Source: CAYOLL01 sp964404765 [NCBI: uncultured Gemmatimonadota bacterium]
GTDB lineage: Bacteria; 4572-55
Assembly: GCA_964404765.1 (NCBI GenBank)
Contig: CAYOLL010000013.1
Span: 1-61,848 of the forward strand
Length of the DNA: 61,848 bases
Reading direction: 5' to 3'
Positions 27,481 through 37,573 of the stretch are shown piece after piece. A program made the translations under genes and the position numbers. Each line of letters starts with the position of its first letter. The stretch's first letter is position 1. Below the pieces are notes generated by a model that was not told the origin of the DNA, did not search any database, and saw only the letters and a program-made list of their open reading frames with translations.

Positions 27481-29574
27481 ATGAGCGAAAAAGTATACAT
27501 CCTGATGGATGAAAACGAATCTGAACCTAAAGCGAATCCGCGCAAGAAGAAAACCCCAAAACGAGCTGCCGATAACGACCCGGATAAATTCAAGGGCTTT
27601 AGCCTGTGGAAGCAAGCGCTTTTTTGGGTTCTTTTATTTGCCATTGCGCTGATTGTCTCACAGCAGCTTCAGTCCCACCGAACTCCAATCGCCGAGTTAG
27701 ATTACTCTGAGTTTTTGAAACACATGCAAAATGGTAATATCAAGGAAGTCACTTTTATTGAAACCAAAGTAGAAGGTGAGTTCAATGAGCCAATTCTGCC
27801 ACCGCTTTCGGAAAATACGCAAATAAAAGAAAAGATTAAAAAATTTCGTACCCAAATTCCATTTGAAGACACGGAGCTTGTTAAACAATTGCATGAAAAA
27901 GATGTGATTATACAAGTCAAATCCGAGGCTATGAATTGGGCTAGTATTCTTCTGGCGGCATTACCATGGGTGGTTTTTATAGGACTTTGGATATTTTTTA
28001 TTCGTCAGATTCAAGGCGGTAATAAAGCTTTTACTTTCGGCAAAAGTAAGGCACGGCTTTTTAACAGCGATTTTCCTAAACTAACTTTTAAAGATGTCGC
28101 GGGGGCAGAGGAAGCCAAGCAAGAATTGGTCGAAATCATTGAATTTCTGAAAGAGCCGGAAAAATTTACCAAGTTAGGCGGCAAAATTCCGAAAGGCGCT
28201 TTATTGTTAGGCCCGCCTGGAACCGGTAAAACTCTTTTGGCAAAAGCAGTTGCCGGCGAAGCAAATGTCCCTTTTTTTAGCATGAGCGGCTCTGACTTTG
28301 TAGAGATGTTTGTGGGAGTTGGTGCGTCACGCGTTCGAGACCTGTTTGAACAGGGCAAAAAGCACGCCCCTTGTATAATTTTTATTGATGAAATCGATGC
28401 GGTGGGCAGGCATCGTGGCGCAGGACTTGGCGGCGGGCACGATGAGCGTGAGCAGACCCTAAATCAACTTTTGGTGGAAATGGACGGTTTTAATTCTAAT
28501 GAAGGTATTATTTTGATTGCGGCAACTAACCGTCCGGATGTGCTGGACCCTGCACTTTTACGACCAGGCCGATTTGATCGCCAGGTCGTGGTTGATAGGC
28601 CTACCTTATCGGGTCGCGAAGGCATTTTGGCAGTCCATACTCGCAATATTCCGTTAGCCAAGGACGTGGATTTAAAGCTGATCGCCCGCTTTAGCCCAGG
28701 TTTTTCCGGCGCCGATCTGGCTAATTTAGTCAACGAGGCCGCCTTATTAGCCGCCAGAAATAATCGCCCCAAAGTTATTATGCTGGATTTTGAAAGTGCT
28801 AAGGATAAAGTGTTGATGGGCACTGAGCGGCGCAGCTTAGTGATTAGCGACGAGCAGCGTCGTATAACGGCCTACCATGAAGCAGGACATGCCCTGATTG
28901 CCAAACTCCTGCCGCATGCCGATCCAATTCACAAAATGACCATCATTCCACGGGGACGGGCATTAGGTCTAGTGTCGCAGATCCCGATTGATGATCGGCA
29001 TACTTACTCAAAAAATTACTGTGAGGATCGTTTAGCTGTGGCTATGGGCGGTCGTGCTGCCGAAGAGATGATCTTTAATCAGCTTACCAGCGGGGCCAGT
29101 AATGATATTGAACAAGCAACCCACATAGCACGAAAAATGGTATGTGACTGGGGTATGAGTGCGAAAATAGGGCCGCTGCATTTTGGTACGCGGGAAGAGC
29201 ATGTGTTTTTGGGGCGCGAATTTAGTCAGCCGCGTGAGTTTAGCGAGAGTACGACGGAAGAAATTGACGCAGAAGTGCGGCGAATCGTTGAAGGAGCCTA
29301 TATGCGAGCCAAAAAACTATTAGAACGGCATAAAAACAAGTTAATTCTTTTATCGGAAAGACTCTTAGAGAAAGAGATTTTAGATAGCACTGAGATTGAT
29401 GATATCATTGGTGTTGAGTTTGTTGAGCAGTGTCGTGAAGAAGAGCGGCAATTCAGCCAAAAAATTACACCCTCCAATGGTACACCATACGGCTATCAAC
29501 AGTCAGACCCGCAAAAGGGACAAAACGACGCATCAAAAGTGCAGGATTCAACGGTAATGTCGTCCACGTCCTAA
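27481..29574 (+). CDS. ftsH: ATP-dependent membrane zinc metalloprotease FtsH
   Basis: I take ATG 27481 (697 residues). Two membrane helices (about 42-58 and 158-176) flank a periplasmic domain. The AAA+ domain has Walker A GPPGTGKT (244-251), Walker [13 protein letters not shown] and the second region of homology ([20 protein letters not shown], split). The protease has the zinc motif HEAGH starting at His466. The C-terminal helices end in a polar tail. It degrades misfolded membrane proteins and some regulators as a hexamer. The N-terminal tail before the first helix is longer and more basic ([10 protein letters not shown]) than usual. Confidence 0.96.
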   Translation: MSEKVYILMDENESEPKANPRKKKTPKRAADNDPDKFKGFSLWKQALFWVLLFAIALIVSQQLQSHRTPIAELDYSEFLKHMQNGNIKEVTFIETKVEGEFNEPILPPLSENTQIKEKIKKFRTQIPFEDTELVKQLHEKDVIIQVKSEAMNWASILLAALPWVVFIGLWIFFIRQIQGGNKAFTFGKSKARLFNSDFPKLTFKDVAGAEEAKQELVEIIEFLKEPEKFTKLGGKIPKGALLLGPPGTGKTLLAKAVAGEANVPFFSMSGSDFVEMFVGVGASRVRDLFEQGKKHAPCIIFIDEIDAVGRHRGAGLGGGHDEREQTLNQLLVEMDGFNSNEGIILIAATNRPDVLDPALLRPGRFDRQVVVDRPTLSGREGILAVHTRNIPLAKDVDLKLIARFSPGFSGADLANLVNEAALLAARNNRPKVIMLDFESAKDKVLMGTERRSLVISDEQRRITAYHEAGHALIAKLLPHADPIHKMTIIPRGRALGLVSQIPIDDRHTYSKNYCEDRLAVAMGGRAAEEMIFNQLTSGASNDIEQATHIARKMVCDWGMSAKIGPLHFGTREEHVFLGREFSQPREFSESTTEEIDAEVRRIVEGAYMRAKKLLERHKNKLILLSERLLEKEILDSTEIDDIIGVEFVEQCREEERQFSQKITPSNGTPYGYQQSDPQKGQNDASKVQDSTVMSSTS

Positions 29575-29673
29575 AAAATTTATGAGATTTGAATTGACTA
29601 TTTTTTATGAATTGAATATAATTGGGCGAAAAAATTAGTAGCCTGAAGATTTTAGCATTGAGACTATATCATG

Positions 29674-29802
29674 TATACTCTCTACAGGCACAAGGTTTCA
29701 CCATGGAGATACGGAGATCACGGAGAAATCCTTTCTTTTTACCGTCTCTGTGCGCTCGGTGTCTCCATGGTAAAATGAAAGATTATGCCCTTTGAAAGTA
29801 TA
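29674..29802. repeat. 129 bp palindromic repeat, family member also at 55.6 kb
   Basis: The terminal arms are imperfect inverted repeats starting TATACT, and ACCATGGAGA (29700-29709) pairs perfectly with 29762-29771. The outer 27 bp arm (29776-29802, inverted) reappears at 55596-55622 with 25 of 27 identities. It lies in the 700 bp spacer between ftsH and the next gene, which has no convincing gene. Confidence 0.6.
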
Positions 29803-29878
29803 GTTTTACAAAGATTTTAAGTTGTCGGTAGCAACATGTTTTTGATTAGGAATGTCGATAAAATAAGTTTGGGTTTTG

Positions 29879-29961
29879 GTGCCATTGCGAGGAGCGCTTT
29901 TTGCGACGAAGCAATCTCAACCCACGTAGGGATTGCTTCGCAAAAGCGGTTTGCCATGACC
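29879..29961. repeat. Dispersed GCGACGAAGCAATC-type palindromic repeat
   Basis: CGACGAAGCAATC followed by GGGATTGCTTCGCAAAAG forms an inverted pair inside a CCATTGCGAGG...GCCATGAC frame. Repeats of this appearance are common between genes in many environmental genomes. No coding sequence is visible here. Confidence 0.5.
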
Positions 29962-30289
29962 GTCAATGGGAAAATTCAGAGTTATTAACTTGATGTTCCT
30001 TAACATAATCTAATTAAAATGATGTTTGGATGAAATGCGGAGTACGTTCTTCATTTGGTATTTAGATTTAGGAATGTGTGATGTTGAGTGGATTAATTTG
30101 TTATTTTTCGTGGTGATTTGAAGTGCAGAGCACTCAAGAAAATGGCATTTCTGGGACTCTGTCAGCCTAAGTTTCTTAGATGCGTTTATTTTCCGCAAGT
30201 TTTCCCTCTGAGTTCATCTGGTCATCGGCCATGTTGATACACTGGTATAAAAGCTTCTACCGGATGCATTCATATAAGTGAGGATTGCA

Positions 30290-30844
30290 ATGGCAATAGA
30301 AGTCGATAAAAATATTTCAAATGCTTATATTGATTTATCATTTGGGCCAACGTGGCCTTATGTTCGTGTGGTAAGAGAGTTTATTGAATCTTTTTGCCGC
30401 GTTAGTTTTGGCGAACATGATCATTATATTTCCGAACGGATTTCGTCCAGCGCCAGTGAATTGGTCGAAAATGCCGTTAAATACTCAATTCACGATACTC
30501 TCAAAAATGGCACCCGCGTCAAAGTTGAACTTGTTCAGCAAAAAGAAGTGGTAATTCTTGAAGTCCAGAATCATGCTTTGCAAAATCATTTAGATGTGTT
30601 GCAACAACATATAGTCCAGTTGTCGAAAATGGGCGAAACCGAGTTGCAGAACATTTATCGTCAAAAGATGCTCCAGGCGGCTGAAGACGGAACAACCAGC
30701 CAATTGGGTTTAATTCGTATTCTGTGGGAATGGAGAGCTGAGGCACTTCAAATGGACATTTTTAATTCCGAAGAAGCGGGCCCGCTAAATAAAAAAGTTA
30801 TCGTACGTGCCATATTTAGACTTGGGAGTTCAGCAAATGAATAA
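30290..30844 (+). CDS. Anti-sigma-factor-like ATP-binding (HATPase) protein
   Basis: I take ATG 30290 (184 residues) after TGAGGA; an upstream GTG at 30278 is less likely. The N box ISSSASELVENAVKYS is the clearest motif of the GHKL/HATPase_c_2 fold of RsbW/SpoIIAB-like serine kinases. The glycine boxes are poorly conserved (SQLGLIRILWEW), so catalytic activity is uncertain. It overlaps the STAS gene by 8 bp. A partner-switching role, holding or phosphorylating the STAS protein, is inferred from this pairing. Confidence 0.72.
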   Translation: MAIEVDKNISNAYIDLSFGPTWPYVRVVREFIESFCRVSFGEHDHYISERISSSASELVENAVKYSIHDTLKNGTRVKVELVQQKEVVILEVQNHALQNHLDVLQQHIVQLSKMGETELQNIYRQKMLQAAEDGTTSQLGLIRILWEWRAEALQMDIFNSEEAGPLNKKVIVRAIFRLGSSANE

Positions 30845-31220
30845 ATTGAATCTAAAAAATTTTGAGAAAACGAAAGAAGCGGATGTTGATATTACTATTG
30901 CCGATTCACTTAATGGCGTTCGTATTAAAATAATCGGGCGATTGGATATGGAATCACCAGCGACATTAATGGGCGATTATGTGCAAAATATGCATGCAAC
31001 TATTTTACAAAAAAATATTGAAAATGTTGAAGTAGATTTCACGGACTTGAAGTATATGAACTCTGCCGCGGTAAGTTTTTTATCTTCTAATTGGATTCGT
31101 AAGGTGCGCGGAGATCAGTCCTATCAGCTTATTTTTATTTATCCCAAGCGTTATTATTTAGCGTTATCAACAATGGCTTTGCTTTGCCATCCAAATGCTT
31201 TGCAACAGCAGGTGGATTAA
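30837..31220 (+). CDS. STAS-domain anti-sigma-factor-antagonist-like protein
   Basis: The 127-residue protein starts at ATG 30837, ten bases after GGGAG. A single STAS-like domain is suggested by VRIKIIGRLDMESPATL, VEVDFTDLKYMNSAAVSFL and YQLIFIYPKRYYLALSTM. The Ser of YMNSAAV is at the position phosphorylated in SpoIIAA/RsbV proteins. It is coupled to the upstream HATPase gene and followed by a histidine kinase. No PP2C phosphatase is nearby. Confidence 0.7.
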   Translation: MNKLNLKNFEKTKEADVDITIADSLNGVRIKIIGRLDMESPATLMGDYVQNMHATILQKNIENVEVDFTDLKYMNSAAVSFLSSNWIRKVRGDQSYQLIFIYPKRYYLALSTMALLCHPNALQQQVD

Positions 31221-31279
31221 AAGCTTTTCTCAAGTTCAGAGATTTTTGTTTATCACTTTCAAATCACGATGTGCATTGT

Positions 31280-32302
31280 ATGAGCGACCGCGTCTCGTTA
31301 GAAAACAAAATTGCTTATTTAGAAGACGCACTTAAGCAGGAGCAAGTCCGTATCGCGCAACTGCAAAAGAAGTTGGAAAGTGCGGGGATTGATTTTGAAA
31401 AGAAGCATAAACAACAAGTTGAAGCAAATGATGAACGTGATATGCTTCTGAATAAGTTACAAGAAGTTATTGTCGAATATCAGGATAAGGAAAATCAGTT
31501 AGAAAAAGAGCATGACTTATTAGAAGAGGCTTATCATCGCTTAGAAAAAACGAATCAGGAACTTGAACAGAAAAATTTAGAATTATCCCAATTAGACGAG
31601 TTAAAGTCCAGTTTTCTTTCCATGATCTCGCATGAATTGCGTACGCCAATTACTGTGGTTCAAGGCAACACCGAATTGTTGCTGGATCACTTTGAGCATC
31701 TGTCACCAAAGCAAACCCATGTTTTGCTCAATACGATGATTGTCAGATTAAAAGAGCTCATTTTTTTGGTGGAAACGCTACTTCATTTGGCAAGTATAGA
31801 AGCAAAAAAATTCAATTTATATCCTAGCTGGATTTTGTTCGATGAAGTTATGCAGAGTATTTTGGGTCAAATCAATCCGCTCTTGCATCGAAAAGAAATC
31901 AAATTTATTCTAAAAATCGCTGAGCCTGCTCAAAAAGTTTATATTGATCGCGACTCATTTATTTTGGTGCTGATTAATTTGCTGGTCAACGCGATTAAAT
32001 TCAATCATGACGGTGGCCAAATTAAGCTAAGCGCGATGATATATTATGAAAATGAAAGCCCACACCTGCTTGTAACCGTTGAGGATACCGGCATTGGGAT
32101 TGACCCTTCACAACATCAGCAGATTTTCCGTAAATTTTATCAGATAGACAGCTCAAATACCCGACAATATGGTGGGAGCGGTATTGGTTTGGCTTTGGCC
32201 CAGGAGGTTGTTCATTTACATAAAGGCCGAATCTGGGTAGAAAGCGTTCCCGAAAAAGGCAGTTCCTTCTTTATTTTGCTTCCACAGCCGGCGCAGGTTT
32301 AG
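31280..32302 (+). CDS. Cytoplasmic sensor histidine kinase with N-terminal coiled coil
   Basis: I take ATG 31280 (340 residues); the longer frame from 31184 overlaps the STAS gene. Residues 5-105 form a long charged coiled coil with no membrane helix. HisKA follows with SMISHELRTP (phospho-acceptor His118). The HATPase domain has LLVNAIKFNHDGG (N box), VEDTGIGID (G1) and GGSGIGLALAQEVVHLHKG (G2). It is a complete soluble kinase without its own input domain, so it probably senses through the coiled coil or the STAS/HATPase partners. No response regulator is adjacent. Confidence 0.88.
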   Translation: MSDRVSLENKIAYLEDALKQEQVRIAQLQKKLESAGIDFEKKHKQQVEANDERDMLLNKLQEVIVEYQDKENQLEKEHDLLEEAYHRLEKTNQELEQKNLELSQLDELKSSFLSMISHELRTPITVVQGNTELLLDHFEHLSPKQTHVLLNTMIVRLKELIFLVETLLHLASIEAKKFNLYPSWILFDEVMQSILGQINPLLHRKEIKFILKIAEPAQKVYIDRDSFILVLINLLVNAIKFNHDGGQIKLSAMIYYENESPHLLVTVEDTGIGIDPSQHQQIFRKFYQIDSSNTRQYGGSGIGLALAQEVVHLHKGRIWVESVPEKGSSFFILLPQPAQV

Positions 32303-32407
32303 GGACTGCGAAAAATTAAGTTCCTTGCTACCAACAGTTATTTTCTCTAAAACATTGGGTTTCAGAATAAAACTTTGGGAAGTTATTTATGCGCGAGTCC
32401 TTAAGTT

Positions 32408-34330
32408 TTAATTGCCGCCATCATTATCAATGGCAGATTGCACGCTTTCCTTTAATTTTGCTTCTACAACTTGCCGGTATTCCTTGATCTTCAGATTACG
32501 ACTAAATGCAGGTGTTTGGTTGATTAAATTTAACGCATCCTGGTAATGACCGGTATTGTAATAAATAGTGGCCAGATTTAAAAGAGCGTCTTCAAAATGG
32601 GGTGATAGCGCAATAGCTTGTCGATACAATTGCGTGGCTTCGGCATGATGTCCGCTAAGTTCGTGACATGTAGCCAGGTTATTGAGTGCATGTAAATGAT
32701 ATGGATGGTAGCGGTATGCTGTTTTAAAATCTATGAGCGCCGGTTCAAGCTGCCCAAGTGTGAAATGGGCAACACCTCGATACCAGACTAATGGCGTTGA
32801 AGCCGTGTCCAAAGTATAAAACGGCGATTCTGCTGCATTAATTTCGACAATAACTTCCGCCCAATCCGCACGATCTCTTGCGAGTAATGCTTTAAGCGTA
32901 TGGGTTTCTGCCTGATAACGGATAAAGCCGATTGTAAAACCGGCCAGACCCATTATAATGCTAAAAATAATAAGTATCTTATCTGCATAGACATGGATAA
33001 TACTACTTTTTTCTGACGGATTTGTAGCGGCAAAAAATGCGCCGTATGTCATCAACATGACGGTGTGGAATATGCGTTCATGCGGGAAGCTAAAGTTGGC
33101 ATCGATCATATAGCTGATAAAACCGCACAGCATAAGCGTCACTGTCAGCTTAGCCAATGGCTCGTTCGTTTTTTGTAAAGCTTGGCCGGCGGCATACAAA
33201 CCATAGCCAAAGAATCCAAGGTAGCAGATTAGACCGAACAGACCGGTTTCCGCAAGAACCCATAGAAAATCATTATGCGGTTGCAGAAAATGTACCGTTC
33301 CAAATTCCGAGCGCATGTGTTCCACGCCATAAGTCGGCATCCACAGCTTCCATTGCGCCAAACCGACTCCCCGCCAAAGATTGTCTTTATCCCCAACCAT
33401 GTGCAATGTTTTCTTCCACAATGTAAATCGCTCATTTATTGCCCGCTCATTCAGGGTAATAATTGTAGCGGCACGGGCCACAACAGAGGTTGGATCGTTT
33501 TTGGATTGAAATGCAGGTATGGCAGCAACGGCAATTAGGCTAATAATGCAAACATGCTGCAAGCGTTTTTTTAAATGCCGGACGGCTTTTGTAGGAAAGA
33601 GTTCCGCTCGAAATTGTCGCCACAAGAGAACAGTAAGCAGGGCAGCGGCAATAAAAAGTGCAAGCCAAACCGAGCGCGATTGGGCAATACCGATTACAAA
33701 AATATTTAAGCCAAAAACTGGATATGCTAAATAAAGCCATGCTGTTGAATATGTTAGGATACCTATCAATTGAAAAGGCAGAATCAGCAGCAGCGCAGAC
33801 GCAAATAAGTTACGATTCGCCATGGTCGAAAATGGCACAAAGGCGGTATCACCCGGCACGTTGGTGAGCCCAATACGGTAGTATTGATCCAGACCGATGA
33901 TGCACATCATCGCGCTGCTGAACATAAAAATACCGGACATGCGCCTGGGTGTGTCCGGATATGCCTTTATGACTACCGTGGTCCAGATGAACAGAAGCGT
34001 GCCAAGTGTAAGTTTAAGCCAGTCAAAAATTCCCTCGGTTAGATTAATGGTTCGGGTCAGCGAAAGTCCGGCAATGACGACATAGCCTATCTGCAGCCAA
34101 ATCAACGGTGAATTCCAAATTGAGGTTTGTTGCCATAACTTATGACTTGAGCGAACGGCAGGCGTTACAAGACCAAAGAGTAAAACAACCGCAGCCAGAA
34201 TTATAAAGCGAATCGGCAGGTCCGGATCCAGTGTCCTGGATGACCATATCAACGGGCAGACTAAAGCAATCCAGCCAATAAAAAGGGTTTGTGGCAATTT
34301 GATGTGATATTGCGGTTTGGTAGATTTCAT
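32408..34330 (-). CDS. O-antigen ligase-like polymerase with C-terminal TPR
   Basis: I take ATG 34330, which overlaps the kptA stop in ATGA (640 residues). The N-terminal 450 residues hold about 11-12 membrane helices of the Wzy/WaaL (O-antigen ligase) superfamily. A periplasmic-loop signature FLQPHNDFLWVLAETGLFGL is present. Residues from about 500 form three or four TPR units, such as HALNNLATCHELSGHHAEATQLYRQA. The family joins polysaccharide from lipid carriers to lipid A or to proteins. No other surface-polysaccharide gene is nearby, so the acceptor is unknown. Confidence 0.85.
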   Translation of the reverse strand: MKSTKPQYHIKLPQTLFIGWIALVCPLIWSSRTLDPDLPIRFIILAAVVLLFGLVTPAVRSSHKLWQQTSIWNSPLIWLQIGYVVIAGLSLTRTINLTEGIFDWLKLTLGTLLFIWTTVVIKAYPDTPRRMSGIFMFSSAMMCIIGLDQYYRIGLTNVPGDTAFVPFSTMANRNLFASALLLILPFQLIGILTYSTAWLYLAYPVFGLNIFVIGIAQSRSVWLALFIAAALLTVLLWRQFRAELFPTKAVRHLKKRLQHVCIISLIAVAAIPAFQSKNDPTSVVARAATIITLNERAINERFTLWKKTLHMVGDKDNLWRGVGLAQWKLWMPTYGVEHMRSEFGTVHFLQPHNDFLWVLAETGLFGLICYLGFFGYGLYAAGQALQKTNEPLAKLTVTLMLCGFISYMIDANFSFPHERIFHTVMLMTYGAFFAATNPSEKSSIIHVYADKILIIFSIIMGLAGFTIGFIRYQAETHTLKALLARDRADWAEVIVEINAAESPFYTLDTASTPLVWYRGVAHFTLGQLEPALIDFKTAYRYHPYHLHALNNLATCHELSGHHAEATQLYRQAIALSPHFEDALLNLATIYYNTGHYQDALNLINQTPAFSRNLKIKEYRQVVEAKLKESVQSAIDNDGGN

Positions 34331-34872
34331 ACAGCTGCATATTGCTGCAGATATTGTGGCAAAACATTGTTTGTCAACCATACTCCGTTGGTTGAACGAT
34401 AAAAAATATAGCCGTCTCGGTGCATCTGTCCGGATGCGACGAGCAAAATAGTCGGTTCACCATGCCGCTGACCGACTTTACGAGCCGTCTCTATATCCAG
34501 CGATAGATGAACATGGTGTCGTTTGCCTTTCGTCAAACCGAGCTTTAGAATCGATGCCAGAGAGCGCGTAGCCGTACCATGGTAAAGCGCTTCCGGCGGC
34601 TGCTCGGGGCAGTAGCCCAACTCTACCGGAATTGAGTGGCCCTGGTTGGCTCGAATGCGCGTCCCGTCTTCGCTCAGTGCAAATCGCTGCTTATCACTCT
34701 GAGCGACAACCCACGTTAATTGAGCCAGACTGACGGGTATTTCATGCGCAGCCAAAGCTTTGAGTAAGTCATCTACGGCTACCCAACCGGCAGTATCCAA
34801 CTTCAAGCCAACTTTTTGCGGCTCATGCCGCAGAACTGAGCTTAGGAGTTTGCTAATTTGCGTTTCAGTCAT
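34327..34872 (-). CDS. kptA: RNA 2'-phosphotransferase (Tpt1/KptA)
   Basis: The 181-residue enzyme moves an internal RNA 2'-phosphate to NAD+. Family landmarks are LLSSVLRHEPQKVGLKLD, TRIRANQGHSIPVEL, LYHGT, KRHHVHLSLDIETARKVGQRHG and DGYIFYRSTNGVWLT. The catalytic Arg-His-Arg-Arg set (LRH, IRANQGH, RHHVH) is present. Bacteria generally lack the tRNA splicing that makes the substrate, so a role in RNA repair or NAD-dependent end modification is possible. It is coupled by a 4 bp overlap to the O-antigen ligase-like gene. Confidence 0.92.
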   Translation of the reverse strand: MTETQISKLLSSVLRHEPQKVGLKLDTAGWVAVDDLLKALAAHEIPVSLAQLTWVVAQSDKQRFALSEDGTRIRANQGHSIPVELGYCPEQPPEALYHGTATRSLASILKLGLTKGKRHHVHLSLDIETARKVGQRHGEPTILLVASGQMHRDGYIFYRSTNGVWLTNNVLPQYLQQYAAV

Positions 34873-34958
34873 TTTGTTTAATCCATGCGTTGTCTTGTCA
34901 GTTTCGGGTCAGCTTTTTTTGGCGTTTTGTCCAAAAGACTGGACAGAAATTTAAGTTG

Positions 34959-36137
34959 ATGTTAAAATTGGCTGCTGTCAAGAAGAATTCATTTAACGGT
35001 TCCGTGAAAGCGCAGGCTATGATTTCTAACCGGGCAACTGAAAGTATTTTGCATCTTGCTACCTGGAATATCGGCTTTGGCTCGAAAAAACAGTCTATTA
35101 ATGAACTGTCGGATCGGATGAGGGCTGATCAAATCCTGGCGTTCATTTCTCAGTTAAAGAAGATAGAGGGTCTTGATTTGAATGTCATCGCGCTTCAGGA
35201 AACAGCGGATCGGACCTATGAAGACAGCGCCCGCGATTTTTGTTTTAGCGCCTATCTTCAACAGCACGATCCTCAAACAACTCATCTTCACATTGAGCCG
35301 ACCCTTGCTTTGGGTGATCGCAACAGTTATCCTTTTGGAACGTATCAGGAATTTAAGGATAGTTTGGGGATTAGAAAACAAACACAAGGCAATGGCATTT
35401 GGATTAGAAACCTGTGGCAGCTTCATAACTTATACACGCCTGATGACGATATGCCGGCTCGGGTGGAAGTGCAGCGTCCGATTCCAACCCCGCTTTATAT
35501 GGCAGATCAACCATTAAGCGCTGCCGGACGCGATGAAGAAGATCGGCCGATACTTTGGTCACGGGTAGATTTAAAGAGCAGCCCGATTAACCGGCCAATT
35601 TTTTTTGTGTCGCTTCACTTTCCCACGCTTAAAAACGAGGAAAAGGAGGGCGTGGTCAGTGGTTTAAATGCCTTTCAACAAGACCTCGCTCACAACACTT
35701 TGGGAATTGAAGATGCGACTCGCTATACGGTTGACGAACTTGCTTACCTGTTACGCATTTTTGTGCTGAGGCAACTTATTGCACAGGCGAATCGTTTAGA
35801 AAAATATTGGGATATTTTAACGGTACATCCGCAGAGGTGCATTTTTATCCTTGCCGGGGACCTTAATTTTCGTCATACTAACAGCGTTTATCATGTGCCA
35901 ACCGCTGAGGAGCAATTTCTTTTAAAAGCCGGTTTCCATCCGTCAAAAAAAACAGGCTTCACGCGTGAAGGCAGGCAACGTCTTGTGGATAACATTTGGA
36001 TTCGCGGCAATAATGCGGTGTGGGAAGAATTACGGATTAACGGACTACAAATTGAAAGCAGCAGTTATGCAGATTCACTAAAAATAATTTCCGATCATTA
36101 TCCGGTTTTAGCGGCTCTAAAAATACGGATGGACTAA
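34959..36137 (+). CDS. Second EEP-family (endonuclease/exonuclease/phosphatase) protein
   Basis: The start is uncertain: ATG 34959 gives 392 residues, ATG 35019 gives 372, and neither has a strong ribosome binding site. The EEP core motifs are HLATWNIGFG, NVIALQETADR (metal Glu), VSLHFPT (catalytic His), FILAGDLNFRHTN (Asp-x-Asn), LVDNIWIRG and IISDHYPVLAAL (terminal Asp-His). An insertion of about 120 residues between the second and third motifs makes it longer than most. It is divergent from kptA with an 86 bp spacer. It is probably an active phosphodiesterase of unknown substrate. Confidence 0.8.
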   Translation: MLKLAAVKKNSFNGSVKAQAMISNRATESILHLATWNIGFGSKKQSINELSDRMRADQILAFISQLKKIEGLDLNVIALQETADRTYEDSARDFCFSAYLQQHDPQTTHLHIEPTLALGDRNSYPFGTYQEFKDSLGIRKQTQGNGIWIRNLWQLHNLYTPDDDMPARVEVQRPIPTPLYMADQPLSAAGRDEEDRPILWSRVDLKSSPINRPIFFVSLHFPTLKNEEKEGVVSGLNAFQQDLAHNTLGIEDATRYTVDELAYLLRIFVLRQLIAQANRLEKYWDILTVHPQRCIFILAGDLNFRHTNSVYHVPTAEEQFLLKAGFHPSKKTGFTREGRQRLVDNIWIRGNNAVWEELRINGLQIESSSYADSLKIISDHYPVLAALKIRMD

Positions 36138-36318
36138 ACGGATTAAGGATCAGAAATTGCATTTTAAACCCCAGGGTTTATTCTGCCAAAAATGACCCTT
36201 AATAGTAGAGTGCGAAATTTTAATTTTGCGTCTCGCCGGTATCTAAATATCTGGCAGCGACTTGTAAAATAAATTTTGCTACTCTGGCTAATAATGGTTG
36301 CTGAATGAGTTAACGAGT

Positions 36319-37542
36319 ATGAAGGCGTTATTTTTTCAAGTCATTCTGATGGGGTGCGTGCTAATGTATCAGTCTGCTGCCGCAACCCGTTATTTTGGCA
36401 CGGCTGAAACATTGACAATCGTGCGCATTGGAATGGCGGATGTGGCACAAAAATTTGCTTTTTCCGAAGCTTTTCGGCTTAACTTGCAGGAATTAGGCAG
36501 CAGTCAAATTACGGCGCACGCGTATTTGATGGGCTATTCCCAATTGGGTCAAGATTGGGAACAAACAAGCCGTTATCGTCTAAACTACGGCTATCTTAAA
36601 TGGCGTAGTCTGGGCAATTGGGTCGATTTAAGTGTCGGTCGCCAATTTACGACGGTTGGTCCTTACTTTGCAGCATTTGACGGTATCACCATCCAGATAA
36701 CCGAAAAACGGTTGTCTTCTTTAAAAGCATATTATGGAGCGGTTGCGCCATTAGATTACAAAGCCGACGGCTTTGAGGCTTGGGGTAACACACGGGTGTT
36801 TGGCGCGCAACTTTCCATGGAAGCTATCGAGCGCACAAATGCCAGCCTTAGCTTCAGCCGCCGGGAAAAAGAGGGTCGTGTCGAGGCGCAGGCGCTTAGC
36901 TTGGAAGCTACTCGCTTTGTGCCGTATTGGGAGATGCAAGTCCATGGCAGCGTTGACTTTGACCTGGTTCGCGACCAACTGCAGCGCTTCACACTGGAAG
37001 CCAAGTATTTATTTTATACAGGAACACAACTTTATGGCGAATTTGTGCATCGTAAGCCGGTTGTTGATCCAAACTCAATTATGGCCGCTTTTGACCAGCA
37101 ACCGACCAATGAGATTCACATGGGTTTTCGTGGTAAAAAGGTCGGGCCGATTCAAGTGCTTGGCCATTATGCGCCAATTTTTTATGCCGATAACGCCGCA
37201 CATAGTTTTTATCTCGGCATTCTGTCACCAATTGGAACAATAACCAGCGGACGTGATATGTATGGGCGGGAACGCCGGACAAATGTGGCCTACTCCCATT
37301 CGTTTAGTGTGACTCGCCGGATCAATGCTACAACACAATTGAACTGGTTTCACCATGAGGCGCCCCGGGATAGTGTTCGGCTAAACCAAAGCGATTTATT
37401 TTCAGCGCAAGCCCGTTTTAAGTGCTTAGTTAATACCCGTTTTACATTGAATCTGGATTTTGAAAATAATTATCGGCAATTCCCCCATCGGCAACGTTAC
37501 GTCCGCATTCGATCCGGCTTGACCTATCGTTTTTCCGGATAG
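36319..37542 (+). CDS. Predicted outer-membrane beta-barrel protein
   Basis: I take ATG 36319 (407 residues), giving a signal peptide ([22 protein letters not shown]) with an Ala-rich cleavage site. The rest is made of alternating amphipathic strands with many aromatic residues, such as [14 protein letters not shown] and [10 protein letters not shown], and ends SGLTYRFSG with an aromatic near the C-terminus. This fits a porin-like or alginate-export-like barrel, but I recognise no family. It lies 31 bp before hslV without obvious functional link. Confidence 0.65.
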   Translation: MKALFFQVILMGCVLMYQSAAATRYFGTAETLTIVRIGMADVAQKFAFSEAFRLNLQELGSSQITAHAYLMGYSQLGQDWEQTSRYRLNYGYLKWRSLGNWVDLSVGRQFTTVGPYFAAFDGITIQITEKRLSSLKAYYGAVAPLDYKADGFEAWGNTRVFGAQLSMEAIERTNASLSFSRREKEGRVEAQALSLEATRFVPYWEMQVHGSVDFDLVRDQLQRFTLEAKYLFYTGTQLYGEFVHRKPVVDPNSIMAAFDQQPTNEIHMGFRGKKVGPIQVLGHYAPIFYADNAAHSFYLGILSPIGTITSGRDMYGRERRTNVAYSHSFSVTRRINATTQLNWFHHEAPRDSVRLNQSDLFSAQARFKCLVNTRFTLNLDFENNYRQFPHRQRYVRIRSGLTYRFSG

Positions 37543-37573
37543 CAAAATTTCAAACAAAGCGAGCATACATAAA

